Part shown: positions 9,533 to 21,312 of the stretch, piece after piece
Numbering within the stretch: position 1 is the first letter of the stretch
Layout: each line of letters begins with the position of its first letter
DNA from: Spongilla lacustris
Lineage: Eukaryota; Porifera; Demospongiae; Spongillida; Spongillidae
Direction: 5' to 3'
DNA length: 64,000 nt
NCBI GenBank assembly: GCA_949361645.1
Contig: OX442415.1
Location: 3,512,148-3,576,147 of the forward strand
Notes under the pieces: model-generated
What the model was told of the DNA's origin: nothing
The model's input: the letters and a program-made list of their open reading frames with translations, nothing else
Databases searched by the model: none
Position numbers and translations under genes: made by a program

Positions 9533-10684
9533 GTGACAGTACTACAAGGAGATGAATTTGTCAGTTCATTGGACAGGGGATCCACACAGATCCACATAGG
9601 TCAGAGTACCGCCTTCCCCCTGCCTCTCCTGGGCATTAGTGGGGAAACAAAAGAAGACATAGCTGCCCAGCTGGGTATGGGGATGGAGATACTGTCTGCA
9701 GTTAGTAGACAGCCTGTGAAGGAGTTGCTTTCTCTTGTGGACACCCTTCTTACAGACTCTGTGGAACATAACAAAGGAGTGAACCAGATCCTTGCTGAAA
9801 TGTACAACCTTGAAAAACCAGTAGGTCAGATCTTCTGTGGCACTCACACTGTGCTTGGATTTTCAAATACAATGAACAAGCTGGTAATGGAGATTGAGCT
9901 CAATATGAAACTAGAGACTATTCTTTCTGGATTCATGGTGAGCATTGAGCTGGACAGCAAGAATGGATCTCTAGCTGGGCAGGCTCTGGATATGATGCTC
10001 AAGCTCGTGGCTCCAGAGTACAAACAAAAGTCTTGGAACTATTTTGGTCTCTACACCAACTATCTAGAACAGAGAGAACTGGACTTGACTCTATATTCCT
10101 ACAAGGACCACCGCTTCGGCTGCCTGAGTAGAGCTGCAGCTGTGCTCTTGAATAACTTTGAGCATCTGGCAGGTTTTCTGAGTGATAATCCACACATTTC
10201 CAATAAACTAGCCTGTTTAGTCAGAGAACTAATGAATCTGCCCCACCTAAGGGTGGTCTACTGTGCCTTTGCTTCCCTAGGGGTGCACCTCATTGAACCG
10301 TTCTATGCCAGGTCAATTACACAGGGTGCCACACATTCAGAGCTGAAAGTGTTTTATAAGAATATCTATGACTGTCTAATTAGCCAGAAGGCACATTCTG
10401 AATTCCTGACCTTCTCCAAACCTTTCTTTCCTGGTGTCTCGGAGATGCTCCTGAAAGGTGTGAAGAACAGCTATGGCATGTCTGCGTTACAGTCAGTGAT
10501 GGAAGTTGCTCAGGAACATGAGGAGGATGTGCTTCTGTTGATACCTCAACTGGGGCAAACCCTTGCTAAGCAGAGGCGTGACTATGGGCTGGACCAAGAG
10601 CTCTTTCCCCCTGAGTTTCCTGTGGAGGAACAGGCCAGTAATGTGGATGATACTCAACCAATAACATGGATATGGAGAGGTTAA
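9533..10684 (+). CDS. Longest open part of the long-TIR transposase (383 codons)
   Basis: The open frame holds PLPLLGISGETKEDIAAQLG, LLTDSVEHNKGVNQILAEMY, GQIFCGTHTVLGFSNTMNK and YKDHRFGCLSRAAAVLLNNF. It then has helical blocks (NKLACLVRELMNLPHLRVV, GVHLIEPFYARSI) and ends near AKQRRDYGLDQELFPPEF. The order Asp-rich motif, CxxH, then an all-helical insertion is like RNase-H-fold transposases with an insertion domain. The true frame extends on both sides with frameshifts, so this is not a complete protein. Confidence 0.65.
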   Translation: MTVLQGDEFVSSLDRGSTQIHIGQSTAFPLPLLGISGETKEDIAAQLGMGMEILSAVSRQPVKELLSLVDTLLTDSVEHNKGVNQILAEMYNLEKPVGQIFCGTHTVLGFSNTMNKLVMEIELNMKLETILSGFMVSIELDSKNGSLAGQALDMMLKLVAPEYKQKSWNYFGLYTNYLEQRELDLTLYSYKDHRFGCLSRAAAVLLNNFEHLAGFLSDNPHISNKLACLVRELMNLPHLRVVYCAFASLGVHLIEPFYARSITQGATHSELKVFYKNIYDCLISQKAHSEFLTFSKPFFPGVSEMLLKGVKNSYGMSALQSVMEVAQEHEEDVLLLIPQLGQTLAKQRRDYGLDQELFPPEFPVEEQASNVDDTQPITWIWRG

Positions 10685-11216
10685 TGGGGAAAACAGACTA
10701 CCGCCTGCAAAAACTCTAGACTCTTGATGCTGTGAGTAGATCTATTATCCTTCAGAAGACTCAGCAGTGCAGGGAGGCACAGAAGGATACTTCGTTCCTC
10801 TCTTACAAAATCCAGGTGGAGGCTAAGAGGGAGCTGGATGCATGTGCAGTGGAACAAGATACAAATTCAGAAGTTCAAAGAAGATGCAGCTATGAAAAGA
10901 GAGGTAGCTCTGAATCAGGAGAGAAAAACGTTGACTCTATTGGAGCAGCTGAAAATCCTAGAGGGTCCCTTCACTAATGCAGAAGAAGTTCAGGAATACC
11001 TGGAAAACTCTGATGTTGACCCCAAGGTGAAGCAGGCTACGATGAAGAAGGAGGTGAAATTTGCCAGGGACAGCAGTACCACATTGCCTAGGGTAGATCC
11101 CTTGTTTAAGATCCAGGTAACCATGAAAAATAAGAAGCGTAGAGACAAGACAGCAATAGAATTTGGTGAGGCTCTGATGGCTTACCTTGGAAAGAAGGCA
11201 GACCGTTCTGTTTTAG

Positions 11217-12126
11217 CACCGCGTCCGTGAAATTCGAATGTTTTTTGGTCGAACTCAAGTTTCTAAAAATTAGTCGGAACGCCCCAATTGTCTGGAAAAG
11301 CATATTTATAACACAGTTCAACTATCGCCAATACATTTGGCGCTGTTGTCTGCCTTATATCTATCATGGACACGGACCTGTATGTGTTCAAAGTGACGCA
11401 GTTTTATGTTTTTCGGTTACGAAGCGTTGCTGGGGACACTTTTTTTCTAGACAATTAAGAGCCGCTTTAGATACGATTTTAAATGTCATTTGGTGCGAAT
11501 AGGAGGCCACAATGAATACTGTGTTGGCAGTTAGCTTAGTTCTTGTACAAAACTCACTTACAGTTATTCACCTCGTTCGGTAGTTGATTTATATCTGGGT
11601 ACGAGACAGTCAAATAACCGGACGGGAACGAACAACTGGGGGATAGAGGCGGTGTACTTGTCTCACGTAGTGCATATTTATAGTAACTTATCGTAGTGAC
11701 GTATTGTAACTTAGACTCGCGTGATGTCAATGAACACGTAAAATAACATTACGTATGGCCAAAATTAGGCGTTTAGGTCCGGAGACGAGATCCAGAAGAG
11801 CTTCATTGCTTGTTTCTACGCTAACACGAAAGGCTATTGCCAGAATTTGTTCAAGCGCTACCTATCCGATCCAGTTGAGCATGTCTATGTTGTTTTTAAA
11901 TTCCGAAACCTTGTCAGAAAAAAGTGTCCCTTTTCCGGTAACAGTCTTACCCTCTCAACTCTAAACAAACGCAGGTCCTCGGCGGAAGTGGTTACAGGGC
12001 TGGAAGTAGCTCCAAACATCGTGCAGGGAGTTGAACTACTAGGTACACCTGTATTTGTGGCTATTGGAACCCTTCCGACTAATTTTCGTGAGTTCGACAT
12101 TCGAATTTCACGGACGCGGTACGGTG
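11217..12126. mobile_element. 910-bp MITE nested in the long-TIR transposon, duplication TTAG
   Basis: The left end is CACCGCGTCCGTGAAATTCG; the right end carries the reverse complement with five extra bases (CACCGTACCGCGTCCGTG). TTAG flanks it at 11213-11216 and 12127-12130. Removing the insert rejoins the transposase reading frame (GKKADRSVL to EYSSF). Internal ORFs have no motif. Confidence 0.75.
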
Positions 12127-12318
12127 TTAGAATATTCAAGCTTTTAGAGGAGTCTGAGGGATGTGATGATGACATGAATAAGATATGAACACTTTTTAAA
12201 TGTGCTGCATTATCTCACGCTGCATCATCTATTCGCAGAGCAAAAGTATATCTCATTTTCATATGAGAAATTCGATTTGTTCCAGTATACTCTCTTGCTC
12301 CTATTGCGACATGTTTCA

Positions 12319-12791
12319 GCCCTGTGCATGCATTTGCTACTCGTCGTGTGTACCTGTAGTTGCGTAGCTACTGCTAGTAGTTGTTTCGATTGTTTGATAT
12401 CAAAACCAGCGCTGATACGGACAATGACGACGATGTCGGCAATATCAGCGCAATAAAACAATAGCAGCCTCTATAATTAATGCTGGCGCTAGTAAATAGG
12501 TGAAAAAATGCCGTATACTTAGCTATACAGTAGCGGCCGATGTCCAACAGCACGGCTCTATTGTTTTATTCCACCGCTAGCGCTGGAATACAGTTCTAAC
12601 CGCACCGGCGGCAAGATTACATGCATTGCGGAATTGAATTTAATTTGTAAAATCGGAATTTTTCGAATAGGAGGGGGTAAATTTAAAGATAGATATATAC
12701 GTTCTACAGCCAAAATGCATCATTTGGACCCATGCACACATACTTAAGTGGGTGAAGCTTAATTCCAGAATCATCGCATTATAGTACACCC
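12319..12791 (-). repeat. Right long terminal inverted repeat
   Basis: Mirror copy of 7887-8360, with small indels. Confidence 0.85.
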
Positions 12792-13220
12792 ACCTTATTC
12801 GACCGCAAATATGAATATATTCTTGTGTGACATGTATGTGACATAATTGGAAAGGCGTCGCCGTTAATGAGTCATGAATATGGATGAACTTTAAGCAGCT
12901 TGATACGGTGAGAACGTTATGCTATAAAGAAAAGCTTGGTATGCTAGGGGTTACCACAGAACTTCAAGAGACGTATGGCCGGCCCACCAAGTATTTTCTT
13001 CGAGGCATATCACAAGGGCTGTGTAAATCATGACAGCTGAATTCCGCAATTAAGGCGCAGAATCTCAACAACCCTACACCATTTTAACATGCTTTATATC
13101 ACAATACACCCATAGACATCACTACACGTGGATTCTGCTTGACGCTACCGTTCCGTGTTCTATCTTTACAAAAATGGGCTCACAGTAGACGTCATTACAT
13201 TGCCTTGTCTTGATTATGTT
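12792..13220. other. No feature recognised
   Basis: AT-rich sequence between two transposons; no ORF with motifs and no repeat recognised. Confidence 0.4.
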
Positions 13221-13511
13221 ACAAGATATAAAAATTTAATTAAAATAAAATTGGTGATGTAGGAATTGTACAATTGAGTAAAAAGGAAGGAAACAAGGAA
13301 TTACGGATATTATGCATTCATTAAATTATAAATATTACATACCTACATTTAGCAGACTTTCAGACAGGTAGATTTGCTAAATAATGTAGGTCTGTAATAT
13401 TTATAATTTAACTAATGCATAATATCCATAATTCCTTGTTTCCTTCCTTTTTACTCAATTGTACAAATCCTACATCACCAATTTTATTTTAATTAAGTTT
13501 TTATATCTTGT
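13221..13511. mobile_element. Palindromic MITE, 291 bp, ends ACAAG...CTTGT
   Basis: Two arms of about 130 bp pair around a loop near 13352-13380. The inner arm words GGAAACAAGG and CCTTGTTTCC, and the ends ACAAG/CTTGT, are shared with the hairpin at 35028-35323, so the two are one family. The target duplication is unclear (TT on both sides at most). Confidence 0.8.
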
Positions 13512-14212
13512 TTCACTCCTATTTTTCCCAGGTGGGTTCCGACATGTACTTATACATTGCATGCATGAGCACAAACGTAGAAGGAAGGGGAATCTTGGAA
13601 TACAACCCATTGCATTACATACATCACAGCAGTATGTACAATAAGACAGTTTGTTCTGCTCACTTGCTTTCATCATTAAATCACATTACAATCAAACAAT
13701 TGTGTTAATGTCTCTGAATTGGCATGTTACAGGAAGGCAAGGGGATCCCTAAACAAAGTAGTAGCGTAGGAAAGGAGGAATTAGTAGTGAAGTCACAAAA
13801 TATAATGTGAGCTCAAACCATAAATGCCCTTCCCATGGCTCCAACCAGAGCATCCTAAACTGACATATAGCCCACTCCCGGCCACATGAATCTCCATCAC
13901 ACTACACTCACAGGATTCAAAGCCCTCACCTCTTGACTGAAGGTACTCATATGTTCTTCAAAGCCAGTAGTGAAGGCATCAGGAATAATTGCCATAAATG
14001 TCTGTCCTTGATGTGAGTACATGATCAGAGCAATTGGCCATTCACACAAAAGATGCTTACCAGATTGCCTGCCTTTTATTTCAAATACTGATCCACTTCG
14101 TACAATAAACAAACACGTGCTTTAAACTTGAAGTAGTTGGGCTGGCCCGACTAAACTTAAAGGTCGTTCTTTTAATAGGGCTACTAGCTCTCACTTTCAG
14201 ACGTTTTCTGCT
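13512..14212. other. Unassigned region with one weak minus-strand ORF (13897-14112)
   Basis: A 71-codon minus-strand ORF (GSVFEIKGRQSGKHLLCEW, IIPDAFTTGFEEHMSTF) has protein-like composition and could be an exon. No splice-linked partner was found and I do not recognise the sequence. Confidence 0.3.
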
Positions 14213-14506
14213 AGTCTTTTAGAAGAGAATGGAGAAAGGAGGGAAGGGGGAGGGGAAGAGAGAGGAGGGAAGGGTGTGAGAAGAGAAGAGGGGAGAGAGG
14301 AGGAAAGGGGGTGAGGAGAGAGGAGGGAAGGGGGTGAGGAGAGAGGAGGGAAGGGGGTGAGGAGTCAGGAGGGAAGAGGGAAGGGGGAGAGGATAGAAGG
14401 GGGAGAGGATGGAAGGGGGAGAGGAGAGAGGAGGGAAGGGAGAGAGGAGGGAAGGGGGAGAGGAGGGAAGAGGGAGATGAGACAGGAGGGAAGAGGAGGG
14501 GGATAA
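14213..14506. repeat. Polypurine GGGAGAGGA-type satellite
   Basis: About 290 bp of nearly pure purine on the plus strand, built from GGGAAGGGGGAGAGGA-like units. The frames read as Ser/Pro repeats on the minus strand only because of the repeat. Confidence 0.9.
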
Positions 14507-14554
14507 CTAGCACAACACTAGACCACTTGGCAACATATCAACGAGACACGGCAC

Positions 14555-14784
14555 ATGTGTACATCTAAACACACACAGTCACATACACCCACCTTTTTGG
14601 AGTGGTTCACCCCCATCCTGGTGGGATGGTGTTCCATTTTCCATCAACTTTGCAGCTTGAATGAGCAGCACCTGATTTGCTCTGGTGGAGACCACTATAG
14701 AGGACACGCATTTGTGGAGGACATTCCCGTTACCATTGTCGGCATTGAACAAAACTCACTTATAGATCCTACCAACAGGTCATT
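14555..14784 (+). other. Unassigned plus-strand ORF
   Basis: The frame reads FLEWFTPILVGWCSIFHQL, then GDHYRGHAFVEDIPVTIVG, and ends in a 25-base G run. The composition is protein-like but no family was recognised, and a minus-strand reading is also open over part of it. Confidence 0.25.
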
Positions 14785-14809
14785 GGGGGGGGGGGGGGGG
14801 GGGGGGGGG
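14785..14809. repeat. Poly(G) tract, 25 bases
   Basis: Uninterrupted G run; its length is likely variable. Confidence 0.95.
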
Positions 14810-15653
14810 AAGGGCGCAAATATAGTAACATTCTCCGTTGTATGTTAGGTAGCTCACCTGTATACGTCACCCATGGCCAACCAATGCCAACTTCTTTGAC
14901 CTTAATAGCGACGGTCAGTTGCATACAGTGGTTTCCCAGCTTCACGCTATCCTTCGTACAGCCTTCATGCTAGACTATGGATCCTTCTTACTTTCGGGAT
15001 CGGCTTAACCCTCTTTGTAGCTTCCAATTGTCCTTTTTTTTTCACGTGAATTAAAGGTCTTTCGGAGCTTCATCGCGCGACTCGTTGGCACAAGTGCACA
15101 ACCACAACTGTCAGAGTCATAATTTAACTGGAAACTAGCAATATTCTTTACACTATTCTTTTCTCTTCGCGATCGACGTGACTGCAGCTGCAAACACTCG
15201 CCAGAAACACGTGTTCAACCACAAGTTTATTCTGGATCTCCCCTTTAGTATGGCTTCCAAGGGCCGATAAAATCTGTTGTGGGCTACATGTATTGCTAAC
15301 AAAACTAAGTTGCTAAAGATCGAATTTGTGTCAAGCATAACTCCCCTTACGAAAATAATATAATAAATCCAACTCGGCAGTAAGTTTGTAACTTGTTGGT
15401 TCTAGTGCTTCCGCATAACGGCTAACTTTATGCTTCAATCGTGACAAAGATACAGTGCAAAAATACCTCTTATCCGAGTGAATCTTTACTGTCTTATCTT
15501 ATCAGATCCGGAAGGAATCGTTTTTTAGGTCGAGTGTGGGAACGAGAGAGCGTTATCTCTATTGTCTGAGCTTTCTACGCGTCGGCAGTTTTACTACATT
15601 GTAGGTATTCGACGGCTGTATCCAAATACGCTCACTAAAGGCCAACTGATTCT
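14810..15653. other. No gene recognised
   Basis: Mixed sequence with short ORFs on both strands; no motif, repeat or splice pattern convinced me. Confidence 0.4.
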
Positions 15654-15658
15654 ACGGT

Positions 15659-16562
15659 CAGTGGCGGATCCAGGATTGTCAGTTAGGGGGGGGCGTATTA
15701 AGCAGATACAAAAGGGGGTGGGTGCGGGAGGGGGCGTTGCCCCCTCCCGCTCCAGCTATATGGGGGAGCGCTGTAAGCTCCCCCATTGGGGTCTGGGGCG
15801 AAGGCCCAGAAGCTTTTCAAGTTTCGCATTATTAACCTTCAGAAGGATAAGAATTTCTCATACTTTTTCCTCCGTACCAAATCGAAACATGAACAGCGGA
15901 CGCAAACTGCGCATGCGCACACGCATTTTTATTTTGTAAATTTAAACGAAAAACGTTTAAAACGAAAGTCATTGAAAAAATCAGGAAATGTGTATAACTA
16001 ATGTTTGGCTTAATGCCAGTGGGTTGAGCAATAGCATTTTTCTTGGATGTCGTTTGGCATACTTGTCTATAGTACTCTCGATATCCAATTCTAAATCATA
16101 GTGCTCGTACATCAATATAAGGGCATTAAATCTATCTTCTCCGAGACGCATTTTTGATAAATTTCAATGAGGGGTTTGCTCTTTCAACACCACTAGCTGA
16201 TACTGAAGTCAAAAGCAGGTGAATTATTTTAGTGATGTTTGGATATATCAATGGGCATGCTCTTCTGTCTGGGAGGGTTTCTGCCAGTGATCTGGGCTTA
16301 TCAGCTTGGCTTCTCTACATACTCAGTACATGCCGAATTTGGAGAAGGTATAGATCGTCAACGTAGTATTTTAAATCAGAACTACCGGGTGGATGCTGTT
16401 CAATATTGGATGGAATAAGCCGACGCAGACGACGTATTGGTGGACCGGCGTCCGATTAAACGATACGCGCTTTTGTGGCGCATGCGCGCATGGCAATCTG
16501 TTCTACAATAATTAAATTCATATTTTGGGTCGGCTTGTTAGGGGGGGCGTACGCCCCTTCCG

Positions 16563-16595
<33 letters not shown>

Positions 16596-16611
16596 CATGG
16601 ATCCGCCACTG
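15659..16611 (-). mobile_element. hAT element, internally deleted, 953 bp, duplication ACGGT
   Basis: The 14-bp ends CAGTGGCGGATCCA and TGGATCCGCCACTG are flanked by ACGGT at 15654-15658 and 16612-16616. The inside keeps a GC-rich hairpin module (15719-15815), a long C run (16563-16594) and the C-terminal part of a hAT transposase on the minus strand. Confidence 0.9.
15985..16440 (-). pseudogene. hAT transposase C-terminal fragment (dimerisation domain)
   Basis: Minus-strand translation from about 16440 gives RRLRRLIPSNIEQHPPGS, then SLAETLPDRRACPLIYPNI, then LLLTSVSASGVERANPSLKF, the hAT signature (usually SxxxERSFSxLK). After a one-base shift near 16150 it continues as LGEDRFNALILMYEHYDLEL and YAKRHPRKMLLLNPLAL. 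The order and spacing match ZMYM1/TTF-type hAT transposases. An in-frame TAG lies near 16320. There is no N-terminal zinc finger or catalytic core. Confidence 0.85.
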
Positions 16612-16672
16612 ACGGTGCATCGGCAATAGTGGAATCGGGTATATTGCTAATCGTATTCATCACAATCCAAAC

Positions 16673-16702
16673 CCTACATAGGACCTACTAACGTAGGTCC
16701 TG
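16673..16702. repeat. Short palindrome shared with the site at 35762
   Basis: GGACCTACTAACGTAGGTCC, preceded by CCTACATA and followed by TGATAAATAT. A close copy at 35762-35787, interrupted by a hAT, continues at 37167 with CCTGATATAT. Confidence 0.7.
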
Positions 16703-16763
16703 ATAAATATGTAAACAGTGATATACAACTTTAATTTTTGTGCCGTTAGCTTGCTCATTAAAG

Positions 16764-19700
16764 ATGTACCGAGTTCTAGGGCTAGTGGCAGCAGTGTGTT
16801 AGTTAGTGACGGAGACGTACGGAGCGTACACCATCGTTGTCGTTAGCTACCTATATAACGGGTCGGTGCTGACCAACGGCACTGCTCTTCAGTTAGGAGT
16901 CGGAGAGCACGTAATATCTCCAGGGTCGTTTTGTTTGGTTCGTAACTTCAAGGACATTGCCATAACGGGTGCAGGGAGGGATCTGACTGTTGTCCGCTGT
17001 GATAATGGAGGTCGAGGGTTTAGGTTCTCGTTCGTCTGGAATCTGACCCTCGCAAAGATGGCGTTCGTCGATTGCGGACTCGCCACAACAGTACCCTCTC
17101 CGTTTATTGGAAACATGACCTCTCCAGTCGTCCTGTACTTGGACTCCTCTTTCGTGACAATTCAGCAGGTGACAATAAACAATTTTTGCGGTTTCGGTGT
17201 CTTTGGATACGCATTGTACAGCTCCATCCTATCTGACCTTCAATTCATGAATTGCATAGGCAACTGCTCAGGAGCGGTGCTCTATGCCACTTCGGTCACC
17301 CCGACTTTGACTGTGCAGGGATGTCTGTTCCAAAATCTGAGCTATACCGACTCTGTGGTGATCGGTTCTGGCCTCACCCTTTGGCAGGTGTACAATTACG
17401 TAACTGCCTGTTCAACAACCTCGCTTCGCTACAGGGATCCTTAGTCATGTATGACGCATTCGCTACCGTGACGAACTGCACCTTTGTGGCGCAATTTGGG
17501 GGCGCCGTCGGCGCATACAGTTCCGTTGTGTACGTTATTAACTGCACCTTGGCCACAAATTTCGCCCCCGTTGGGGCCGCCATCACGACGCAGAATATGT
17601 ACTACCTTTCGATTTCAGGAAGCACATTCGATAGAAATATGCATGGCAACGATATACGGAGGGGCAGTTAGTCTATTGACACCAAAGCAGTTATTCCGTA
17701 CTACCATGCAAATCACCAACTGTTCGTTCACTAACAATACAGCAGCACAGGTAGGAGGAGCTGTGTTTATTTTTAAATCTCCTTCTGGTTCCCAGGTGAT
17801 CATCAACCAAGCAGCATTCTTGTACAACAGCGCACCTACAGGTGCGGCGATACATGCGGGAGACTTTTGCAATATTGGCGGATCTCCCACCTACGCCCTC
17901 GTATTAAGCGATGTTCTTGTTGAGTACAATCACTGTTTGAACTGTTCCGTGGAGGAAGATGTTATGGGAGCGGCGGTGTATTGAATTGAGTGATGTTTAC
18001 ATACATGTATATAGCTACAGCGGCAAAGGACGTCAATTCATAGGGAATTCCCCTCAAGGAGCCATACAAGGGTTAGGCGGTGGACTCCATCTATATGGAA
18101 AGATCATGTTTGGAAACTATACTGGAGAAAATGGCGGAGCCATAGGTCTTCTGAATAATGCACACCTGTATTTTTATCCATACTGCAATGTATCATTTGA
18201 AGGCAACACAGCTATACCACCTATGGCGGTGCTCTGTACATACAAGGAGATCCAAACATACCAAAGTCAATCCTTATAGAGTGTACGATGCACTTGATGG
18301 GCCCGCAAGAAAACTATTCAATCATTTTCAGTGATAATGCAGCAAACGTATCTGGACAATCCATTTATGCCACGCCAATCTACGACTGCACCTTAAGTAT
18401 CCCAGCTGGAGTAAACAATAGTGCCTTGTATAACAGCCAACCTTCAGCATACTATGATCACATTTTTAGTTTCACATCTGCAAATAATAATACTTCAAGC
18501 ATTCAAATACTCTCGTTTCCGGCAGAAGTTATTTTGTGCGGATGTGACAAGGGCACAACCTGTGACCTCAGTAACGGTACAAGATTTCCACCACCCCTGG
18601 CAGAACTATTCGTTTTAGTGCCACCTCCATTGACTATGAAAATCGCACCTCCCCTGCTGTCATAAAAATAAATGTTCCACCTAACAGCCAGAATGTTCAG
18701 TGGATAGGTAAAATGTGTGATGCGATAGAATACGAAATCTATGGACAGGAGAATGTTACATTCAACCTTCAGCTCACCACGTACATGGGTGCTGTTCCTA
18801 CCATCGTGCAGGTCACCATAGGACCATGTGACCCTGGTTTCGTACTCGGAAATGACTCTACAACAGGCTTAATGCAATGCACTGTTCAGCCTTTCTCATA
18901 TCAGTAAATGTTATTTGCAATATAGCCATTGGAACAGTGACCAGAAATGGCAATAAGTGGATAGGTGTGTACAATAATGGGACCACGAGTCTTTCTGCCT
19001 TTGCTTACACATGTCCACTGGGTCGACTATTGTAAGTCCAACTTTACGCATATCTCCTTGGCGTCACCTAATGATTTGTGTGACAAGAATCGTCAAGGAC
19101 TCATGTGTGGTCACTGCCCTGCAAACTTCAGTGTGGTGTTTGGATCGTCAGAATGTCAGCTGTGTTCGGACATTTGGCTCCTTACTATCCTTCTGTATGC
19201 TGTGCTGGGTATTGTGCTGGTGGCAGTCCTCTTTATGCTCAACCTGATGGTCACCCATGGAACAATCTATGGACTGATCTTCTATGCCAATATCATTCAA
19301 GTCAACAATTCTGTTTTCTTTAACCAATCATCTTTAAAGCCACTGCAAATCGTTGCATGTATCAATTCTCAACCTTGACTTAGGGGCTTCCCTTTGTGTT
19401 TCTATGATGGCATGGATGATGCTGCAAAGACAGGCCTTCAGTTTGTGTTCCCAGCCAACCTTCTTACTCGTACCATCACTGTAGTTACAGTCTGTCACTA
19501 CTGTCTCCGTGAGTCTACTGGGCCAAACATTACCCATCACGGTCTTAACAGAGCCAGCCACTTTATTGGAAAACGTGCTGTGAGTGTTCTGGCCACTCTT
19601 GTCTACCTTTCATACTCCAAAGTTCTGAGGACTGTAATTGAAATTCTTACCTATGCTACGGTCCAAGTTGATGGCGGCACTCATTTTCGAGTGTGGTTTT

Positions 19701-20391
19701 ATGATGGAACTGTTCGCTATCTTGAAGGGCGTCATCTCATATTGTTCATCATTGCCATAGCAACAAGCACATTCTTTCTCGTATACACTTGCCCTCACCT
19801 TAATTCCTATAATTGATTGGTACAGTGACTACAGCAAGCTCTTACACTGGCTCAACCAGAAAGCCAACCTTCTCAAGCCCATGAACGATGCCTACTTTGC
19901 TACCTACAAGGGGGCATGGCAAAGTTGGTTGGGGGTGCAGCTTTGGCTTTTGATATTCCTGTACACTCCAACTCCATTCTATAGCTCAGATAGTCCATCT
20001 TTACTCATGTACATCCATGGAATCATTCTGGTGGCCTTTCTTTTTATCCAGGCTCACATCAAGCCATTTGGAGAGCTGTACAATGCAGGCAACAAGCCAA
20101 AATGGATCTGTGCTGGTATCTACAACTGGATAGACTCATTTTACATCTTCAACTATATTGTTTTGGCCTTCACTGTCTCCTATCTAATATCAAATGATGC
20201 CTATAATAATAACCGTATTGCTGTCACTGTTGGATCTCTGGTTGGCCTGTCTGTAGCTATGATTTTTGCCACTATTGTTTTCCACATCATCGCAGCCTTG
20301 TGTACTAATACTACACGAGAAGCCGTCAAGGCAGCTGCATGATGATACGGGCAATGAGATTGAGCTTGTAAAATCATCACTGACTCTCTGA
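16764..20391 (+). pseudogene. Beta-helix extracellular plus multi-span membrane protein, disrupted, intron-less
   Basis: ATG at 16764 opens a signal-like stretch (MYRVLGLVAAVC) with an in-frame TAG at residue 13. About 600 residues of parallel-beta-helix-like repeats follow (NCSFTNNTAAQVGGAVFIF, GGAVGAYSSVVYVINCTLA, GENGGAIGLLNNAHLYF), rich in N-glycosylation sites. A Cys-rich juxtamembrane segment comes next (GLMCGHCPANFSVVFGSSEC) and then about seven hydrophobic spans from 19170 to 20330 (WLLTILLYAVLGIVLVAVLF, LQFVFPA, VSVLATLVYLSYSK, LQ-WLLIFLYTP, IVLAFTVSYLI). Frames change near 17390, 17640, 18000, 18220, 18580, 18890, 19370, 19810 and 20340, so it is dead or badly read. I remember this architecture as a large sponge family of unknown function, probably cell-surface. 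Confidence 0.75.
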
Positions 20392-21160
20392 TGTGTCTTA
20401 TATGATAGTAACCGAGAATGACCTTCGAGGGAAAATCTGTGACATATACGTATATACATGTATGTAGGCCTGTGATTTGACTATAAAACCCTTCTTCGTG
20501 TGGACATGCGTGTCTATATATGTGCAGGTAATGATTAAATGTGTAACTTTTGAAATTGACTGAATATACAATGCATGAACTCTTAAAAAACAGTATTCTA
20601 CAGTGATGTATGGAGAGGAGGGAGAAGATATCGATGGAGGATTTGTACAGTGGTGAGATACATTTACATAATGTAAAAAAAACTCACGAACCGAGAAACG
20701 GATAGTGTAGCTCTTTATTGCTATCGATCAAAAATGGAAAGACGATCATTTTCATGTTTTGTTTAAGTCGCCAGACCGTTTACTTTAAGAGAACATAAAA
20801 GCTCGTAGTTTACGTTCCCAGACCGAAATTTGTCCATAGTCTTCGTCGTTGTCTTTATGGGTGAGTATAACTCGAGATAGGAAAGGTTTTTAAGAGCGCC
20901 AGTTACACCAGAAATCGTAGAATTTCTGACAATACATATCTTTAGGTATCAGATATATAAATAAAGCATGTTACCCATAATCGTAATATGCAGCTGTTCT
21001 CGCGCGGCAAGATATAAGTACGTATATTAAAACAAAACCGTTTCCATGACAATGTTGCAGAATTGTGTATTGTGTATGATTGGCATGGAACAGGTGGTTG
21101 TTATATTAGTGTTTTTACTTTTGCTCACCACTTTTAGCTAGCAAAGTTGTTTTTGTCAAA
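20392..21160. other. No gene recognised
   Basis: AT-rich sequence downstream of the pseudogene; no ORF, repeat or splice structure was supported. Confidence 0.4.
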
Positions 21161-21312
21161 ATGCCTTTACGGCTACGAAAGAGGAAAGCTAAGCGACGAG
21201 AGGAATACCTTTTAAATCGAGACTATGAGTTAGAGTCCTCCCGAGTTCGGTACGATGCTGATGCTGAATAAAGGCAGGCGTCTGCTCGGGATATGTACAG
21301 AACAAATCTGGA
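21161..21312 (+). pseudogene. Possible fragment of an Arg-rich RxRY-repeat protein
   Basis: ATG opens MPLRLRKRKAKRREEYLLN, then SSRVRYDADAE, a stop, then RQASARDMYRTN. The short periodic (S/A)xRxxY pattern resembles the N-terminal repeats I recall in some Helitron-like and other mobile-element proteins of invertebrates. Only two or three repeats remain. Weak. Confidence 0.3.

Larger units (their letters stand above)
8559..12160 (+). pseudogene. Decayed DDE-type transposase of the long-TIR element
   Basis: The protein can be followed through several frames: SFETIVRRVDGLWKDYKEG (8640s), a Ser-rich linker and basic PKKRRLFN (frameshifts near 8990 and 9150), EVANGMFGRQWKRAGDTEVF (9350s), then the open stretch 9533-10684, then SRSIILQKTQQCREAQKD and EFGEALMAYLGKKADRSVL up to 11216. 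A MITE separates the last residues. Candidate catalytic features are ASDSTTRR (first Asp), LLTDSVEHNKG (second Asp) and FCGTH, a CxxH signature of hAT, MULE, Kolobok and P-type transposases. I remember similar uncharacterised proteins from cnidarian and sponge repeats. At least five frameshifts or stops are present. Confidence 0.7.
7887..12791 (+). mobile_element. DNA transposon with about 474-bp terminal inverted repeats, superfamily not assigned
   Basis: The sequence 7887-8360 (starting GGGTGTACTATAATGCG) is repeated in reverse at 12319-12791 at roughly 90 percent or more by eye. Between them a decayed transposase reads on the plus strand (8559 to about 12160), with a 910-bp MITE near its end. 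No convincing target duplication is visible: flanks are TATAGTAG on the left and ACCTTATT on the right. The transposase has a DDE/RNase-H-fold look with a CxxH signature but matches no family I can name. Confidence 0.75.

Noticed and set aside
14213..14506. CRISPR-like or regulatory array
   Set aside because: Units are variable purine-rich repeats without spacers; it is a simple satellite in an animal genome.
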